Shown here: positions 6,338 through 9,457 of the stretch, one piece after another | Numbering within the stretch: the first letter of the stretch is position 1 | How the letters are laid out: every line of letters begins with the position of its first letter | Source: an uncultured Gammaproteobacteria bacterium | GTDB lineage: Bacteria; Pseudomonadota; Gammaproteobacteria; GCA-001735895 | DNA length: 9,457 nt | Assembly (NCBI GenBank): GCA_945787265.1 | Contig: CALZHS010000060.1 | Span: forward strand, 1 to 9,457 | Direction: 5' to 3' | Position numbers and translations under genes: made by a program | Notes under the pieces: model-generated | Database searches by the model: none | The model's input: only the letters and a program-made list of their open reading frames with translations | What the model was told of the DNA's origin: nothing

Positions 6338-7954
6338 ATGCGCATGGAACTAATACGCAATTTTTCCATTATCGCTCATATCGATCATGGAAAATCCACG
6401 CTGGCGGATCGCTTTATTCAGCTATGCGGCGGCTTGAGTGAGCGCGAAATGGAGGCGCAGGTGCTGGATACGATGGATCTGGAACGCGAACGCGGTATCA
6501 CGATCAAGGCACAAAGCGTCTCGCTCAATTACAAGGCCCGCGACGGCAAGGTTTATACCCTCAATTTCATCGATACGCCGGGCCATGTGGATTTTTCCTA
6601 CGAAGTGTCGAGATCGCTCGCGGCCTGTGAAGGCGCCTTATTGATAGTCGACGCCTCCCAGGGCGTGGAGGCGCAAAGTGTCGCCAATTGCTATACCGCT
6701 ATCGACCTGGATCTCGAGGTAATCCCGGTGCTGAACAAGATAGATTTACCCGCCGCCGAACCGGATCGTGTCAAACTCGAGATCGAAGAAATTATTGGAC
6801 TCGATACCTCCGAGGCAATCGAGATCAGCGCCAAGACAGGGGTTGGAATCGAGGATTTACTGGAGCAGATCATCGAAAAGATCCCGCCACCGGTTGGCTC
6901 GGAAGACAATCGAACCCAGGCTCTGGTGATTGACTCGTGGTTCGATAATTACGTTGGCGTCATTACCCTGGTGCGCGTCATGGAAGGTCAAATCAAACCC
7001 AAGCAGAAAATCAGGATGATGTCGAGCGGGCAGGAATTCCTGGTTGAGAAGGTTGGAATCTTTACGCCTAAACGCAAGGCTACCGAAAAGCTGCAGGCCG
7101 GAAGCGTTGGATTTATCATTTCGGGTATCAAGGACATCGAATCGGCCCGGGTGGGCGACACCATTACGCTATCGCAACAACCGGCCGACAAGGCGCTGGC
7201 AGATTTCAAGCAGGTACAGCCGCGCGTATTTGCCGGCCTGTTCCCGATCAGCTCGGATGACTACGAAGACTGCCGCGAGGCGCTTAAAAAACTGAAGTTA
7301 AACGATGCCGCGCTGCAGTTCGAACCTGAAACATCGCAGGCGCTCGGCTTTGGTTTTCGCTGTGGCTTCCTGGGCATGCTGCACATGGAAATTGTGCAGG
7401 AAAGGCTCGAGCGGGAATATGACCTCGACCTGATTACCACCGCGCCGACCGTTGTCTACCAGGTTGAAACCACGGCCAACGAACTGATCGAAATTCATAA
7501 TCCGGCGGATTTACCACCCGTCAACAAGATCAATGAAATACGCGAGCCGATTATCCAGGCCAACATACTGCTGCCGGAGGCTTATATTGGCGCGGTAATT
7601 TCACTTTGTATCGAAAAACGGGGGGTGCAGAAAGACATGCAGTTCCTCGGTAACCAGGTATCGCTGGTATTCGAGCTGCCGCTGAGCGAGGTAGTACTCG
7701 ACTTTTTTGATCGCCTGAAATCGGTCAGCCGAGGCTACGCATCATTTGATTACGAGTTTCTGCGTTTCGAGGCATCGAACCTGGTTAAACTCGACGTGCT
7801 CATTAACGCGGAAAAAGTAGATGCACTGTCACTGATCGTGCACCGCAGCAATGCTGATTACCGGGGACGCGAGCTGGCCTCGAAAATGAAGGAACTGATT
7901 CCTCGGCAGATGTTCGAGCCCGCACGAACGTCAAGGCATTGCGCAAGAACGTGA
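6338..7954 (+). CDS. lepA: elongation factor 4 LepA, C-terminus lost to a frameshifting deletion
   Basis: Translation GTPase (EF4) that acts on the ribosome. G-domain motifs are intact: AHIDHGKST (G1), RGIT (G2), DTPGHVD (G3), NKID (G4) and SAK (G5). The central part is very close to E. coli and Pseudomonas LepA, for example GLFPISSDDYEDCREALKKL and ALGFGFRCGFLGMLHMEI. The reading frame is normal through LIPRQMFE (Glu527). It then runs into 11 foreign residues, PARTSRHCART, and stops at 7952-7954. Relatives continue MF-D/E-VAIQAAIG..II-ARS/T-VKALRKN. Here the next correct residues (ART-N-VKALRKN) are encoded from 7918 in another frame, so about 37 bp (12 codons plus 1 base) are missing at 7917/7918. 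The 538-residue product lacks most of the EF4-specific C-terminal domain. The start could be ATG 6338 or ATG 6344 (MELIRNF, same N-terminal length as E. coli); neither has a good Shine-Dalgarno. Confidence 0.92.
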   Translation: MRMELIRNFSIIAHIDHGKSTLADRFIQLCGGLSEREMEAQVLDTMDLERERGITIKAQSVSLNYKARDGKVYTLNFIDTPGHVDFSYEVSRSLAACEGALLIVDASQGVEAQSVANCYTAIDLDLEVIPVLNKIDLPAAEPDRVKLEIEEIIGLDTSEAIEISAKTGVGIEDLLEQIIEKIPPPVGSEDNRTQALVIDSWFDNYVGVITLVRVMEGQIKPKQKIRMMSSGQEFLVEKVGIFTPKRKATEKLQAGSVGFIISGIKDIESARVGDTITLSQQPADKALADFKQVQPRVFAGLFPISSDDYEDCREALKKLKLNDAALQFEPETSQALGFGFRCGFLGMLHMEIVQERLEREYDLDLITTAPTVVYQVETTANELIEIHNPADLPPVNKINEIREPIIQANILLPEAYIGAVISLCIEKRGVQKDMQFLGNQVSLVFELPLSEVVLDFFDRLKSVSRGYASFDYEFLRFEASNLVKLDVLINAEKVDALSLIVHRSNADYRGRELASKMKELIPRQMFEPARTSRHCART

Positions 7955-8097
7955 CGGCTAAATGCTATGGCGGTGATGTCACGCGCAAGCGGAAATTGCT
8001 TGAGAAGCAAAAAGCCGGTAAAAAGCGTATGAAACAGGTCGGCAGCGTCGAAATTCCACAGGACGCTTTTCTTGCAGTATTAAAAGTAGACAGCTAA
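7918..8097 (+). pseudogene. lepA: displaced C-terminal part of lepA
   Basis: Read from 7918, 59 codons encode the authentic LepA C-terminus: ARTNVKALRKNVTAKCYGGD, then VTRKRKLLEKQKAGKKRMKQ, then VGSVEIPQDAFLAVLKVDS and TAA. This almost equals the Pseudomonas LepA end. The frame differs from the upstream lepA frame. The sum 527 + 12 missing + 59 gives 598 residues, against 599 in E. coli, which fixes the size of the lost block. The segment has no start codon or ribosome-binding site of its own. lepB begins 33 nt later. Confidence 0.9.
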
Positions 8098-8130
8098 TTA
8101 CAGCCGTTGCACGGGGTAGAGACATACTGA

Positions 8131-8961
8131 ATGTTCCATTTTGATTTCGAGTTTTTATTGTTGATACTGACCGCGGTGACCGGCGTAATCTGGCTTGCCG
8201 ATGTGCTTTTTCTGGCACGTTTGCGACAGCAACCCGCGACCAGCAAGATTAAAAAGGAACCGCTCGTGATTGAGTACTCACGGGCTTTCTTCCCGGTCCT
8301 GATCGCGGTTCTGGTACTGCGTGCATTCCTGTTTGAACCGTTTCGCATACCTTCGGGCTCAATGATGCCGACGCTGCTGGTGGGTGATTTTATCCTGGTC
8401 AACAAGTTTACCTATGGCTTGAGAATGCCGGTCTGGCAAACCCGTATTACCGGGGGTAGTAAGCCGAAGCGTGGCGATGTCGTCGTTTTCCGCTATCCTC
8501 AGGATGAGTCGCAGGATTATATAAAGCGAGTCGTGGGATTACCCGGTGACCACGTTGGCTACTATAATCGACGTTTATCGATCAATGGTAAGCAGCTGGA
8601 TATCAAGGCCGATGGTGTTTACGAGGGCCTGGGTGATTTGAACAAAATGCAGTATGCGAGCGGATGTGACCGGGCCGGTGCCGATTGCCAGGTATACCTG
8701 GAGCAGGTTGACGAGGCTGAATATTCGATCATGACCAATCCAGGATCTACATTTGGTGTTAATGGTGAATTATTCGTGCCGGAAGGGCATTACTTTGTGA
8801 TGGGTGACAATCGCGATCACAGTAATGACAGCAGAATCTGGGGTTATGTACCCGAGGAAAACCTGGTTGGAAAGGCTGTAATGATCTGGATGCACTGGGA
8901 CTGGCGTAAGGACGGCACCGGGCTGGATTTGTCCAGGGTTGGCCGTAAAATTTCGAATTGA
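8131..8961 (+). CDS. lepB: signal peptidase I LepB
   Basis: Inner-membrane type I signal peptidase, which removes Sec and Tat signal peptides on the periplasmic side. It has 276 residues, a little shorter than E. coli LepB (324) but within the usual range. Two N-terminal transmembrane segments are about 7-28 (EFLLLILTAVTGVIWLADVL) and 52-68 (FFPVLIAVLVLRAFLF), with a basic cytoplasmic loop between. Catalytic Ser77 lies in PSGSMMPTLLVGD, and the general base Lys132 in YIKRVVGLPGD. The C-terminal conserved box MGDNRDHSNDSRIWGYVP is present. The sequence between about 160 and 200 includes two Cys (180 and 186, CDRAGADC) that could form a periplasmic disulfide, as known in some relatives. The start is ATG 8131, with AGAG (8118-8121) 9 nt before it. 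This essential gene is intact. It supports export of MucD and RseB in the same cluster. Confidence 0.97.
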   Translation: MFHFDFEFLLLILTAVTGVIWLADVLFLARLRQQPATSKIKKEPLVIEYSRAFFPVLIAVLVLRAFLFEPFRIPSGSMMPTLLVGDFILVNKFTYGLRMPVWQTRITGGSKPKRGDVVVFRYPQDESQDYIKRVVGLPGDHVGYYNRRLSINGKQLDIKADGVYEGLGDLNKMQYASGCDRAGADCQVYLEQVDEAEYSIMTNPGSTFGVNGELFVPEGHYFVMGDNRDHSNDSRIWGYVPEENLVGKAVMIWMHWDWRKDGTGLDLSRVGRKISN

Positions 8962-8971
8962 GGAAATAATG

Positions 8972-9355
8972 ATGAATAGAACTACGAAAGCAAGACGCCG
9001 ACAAAGAGGTATGTCTAGTTTTGGCTGGATTGCCGTGTTCGGTATATTCGCATTACTACTGATAATGTTTTTCAAGGTTTTCCCGTTTTATTACGGTAAT
9101 TATCAACTCAGGGCGGCATTGGATGGATTGGCGCAAGACTCAGAGGTGGATTCGAAATCAAAGAGAGCGATCTGGACATCCCTGCAAAAACGCCTCTACA
9201 TCAATGAGGTCAGGGCCGTCAAGCGAGAGCATGTAAAGATGGTGCGCAAGGACGGCAAAACCACGGTAACCATCGACTATGAAGTCAGGGATAATTATAT
9301 TGGCCCTCTATTTATCGGCGCCCATTTTGTTGAAAGCGTAGTGATCGATCGGTGA
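8972..9355 (+). CDS. DUF4845 family membrane protein
   Basis: 127-residue protein of the DUF4845 family, commonly located between lepB and rnc in gamma- and betaproteobacteria; function unknown. It begins with a very basic segment (KARRRQRGM), then a single transmembrane helix at about 17-40 (FGWIAVFGIFALLLIMFFKV) followed by FPFYYGNYQLRAALDGLAQD. The rest (about 50-127) is a small probably periplasmic domain with a beta-rich end, TTVTIDYEVRDNYIGPLFIG. The architecture is pilin-like (N-terminal helix, short globular tail), but no prepilin cleavage site is evident. GAGGA (8960-8964), overlapping the lepB stop, is 7 nt before ATG 8972 and 4 nt before ATG 8969, so I chose 8972. A longer frame from TTG 8939 overlaps lepB and is unlikely. 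The stop overlaps the rnc start (GTGA). Confidence 0.88.
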   Translation: MNRTTKARRRQRGMSSFGWIAVFGIFALLLIMFFKVFPFYYGNYQLRAALDGLAQDSEVDSKSKRAIWTSLQKRLYINEVRAVKREHVKMVRKDGKTTVTIDYEVRDNYIGPLFIGAHFVESVVIDR

Positions 9356-9457
9356 ATGCAGAACAATTCTGCGCACTTACCGGATACCAATTCAGGCAGC
9401 AGGATTTACTGGAACAGGCGCTGACCCATCGCAGCTACTCGCGCAGCAGTAACAATG
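9352..9457 (+). CDS. rnc: ribonuclease III (5' part; runs off the window)
   Basis: The first 35 codons of RNase III, the double-strand-specific endonuclease that processes rRNA precursors and regulates mRNAs. The start is GTG 9352, sharing GTGA with the TGA of the preceding gene, which indicates translational coupling; no in-frame ATG occurs in the visible part. The residues NAEQFCALTGYQF and QQDLLEQALTHRSYSRSSNN match the RNase III N-terminus (E. coli has LGYTFNHQELLQQALTHRS). The catalytic signature (ERLEFLGD) lies beyond the window. The position after lepB and DUF4845 is the standard lepB-rnc-era order. Confidence 0.93.
   Translation, partial: MNAEQFCALTGYQFRQQDLLEQALTHRSYSRSSNN

Noticed and set aside
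8939..8971. Extended TTG start for the DUF4845 gene
   Set aside because: It overlaps lepB by 23 nt and lacks a ribosome-binding site, whereas GAGGA is well placed for ATG 8972.
1..9457. An undescribed defence, mobile or biosynthetic system
   Set aside because: Every stretch is explained by the conserved nadB-rpoE-mucD-lepA-lepB-rnc neighbourhood; there are no foreign genes, repeats or transfer signs.

Overview
The window is a conserved gammaproteobacterial chromosome segment carrying the extracytoplasmic-stress sigma factor locus. The gene order is nadB (minus strand) | rpoE/algU - rseA/mucA - rseB/mucB - rseC/mucC - mucD - small glutaredoxin-like gene - lepA - lepB - DUF4845 gene - rnc (plus strand). 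This is the arrangement I recall from Pseudomonas and many other gammaproteobacteria, including a MucD protease placed directly after RseC. Protein similarity to E. coli and Pseudomonas is high (NadB, LepA, RpoE), but the species cannot be named from sequence alone. There are no mobile elements, CRISPR arrays, tRNA or rRNA genes, and no accessory island. No gene-free stretch is longer than about 160 bases.

Layout: 1-1562 is nadB, reading leftwards and missing only its last few codons. 1563-1722 is a divergent promoter region; on the rpoE side it holds a good match to a sigma-E/AlgU promoter, which implies autoregulation. 1723-5970 is the stress module: sigma factor, membrane anti-sigma factor, periplasmic RseB, inner-membrane RseC and periplasmic serine protease MucD. 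6000-6239 is a thioredoxin-fold protein of the DUF836 glutaredoxin-like type. 6338-8097 is lepA (EF4), 8131-8961 lepB (signal peptidase I), 8972-9355 a one-pass membrane DUF4845 protein, and 9352 onward the start of rnc (RNase III).

The notable result is that two genes in this otherwise intact cluster are broken. rseB has a single in-frame TAA at 3805-3807, exactly where relatives carry the Glu of a 'SVFIE' motif; the remaining 51 codons are still open in the same frame. lepA has lost about 37 bp at 7917/7918, removing a conserved 12-residue block and shifting the frame; the correct C-terminus follows in another frame. Both genes are generally dispensable in E. coli, while the essential or key neighbours (rpoE, lepB, the visible part of rnc) are intact. 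Sequencing or assembly error and real gene decay both remain possible.

How the genes work together: envelope stress triggers proteolysis of RseA, with RseB protecting RseA, and this releases RpoE. RpoE then probably activates its own promoter at about 1631 and perhaps a second sigma-E-like site at the end of rpoE just before rseA. MucD removes misfolded periplasmic proteins. The lepA-lepB-DUF4845-rnc part is a housekeeping translation, secretion and RNA-processing block, partly coupled by overlapping GTGA junctions. I found no previously undescribed system here.
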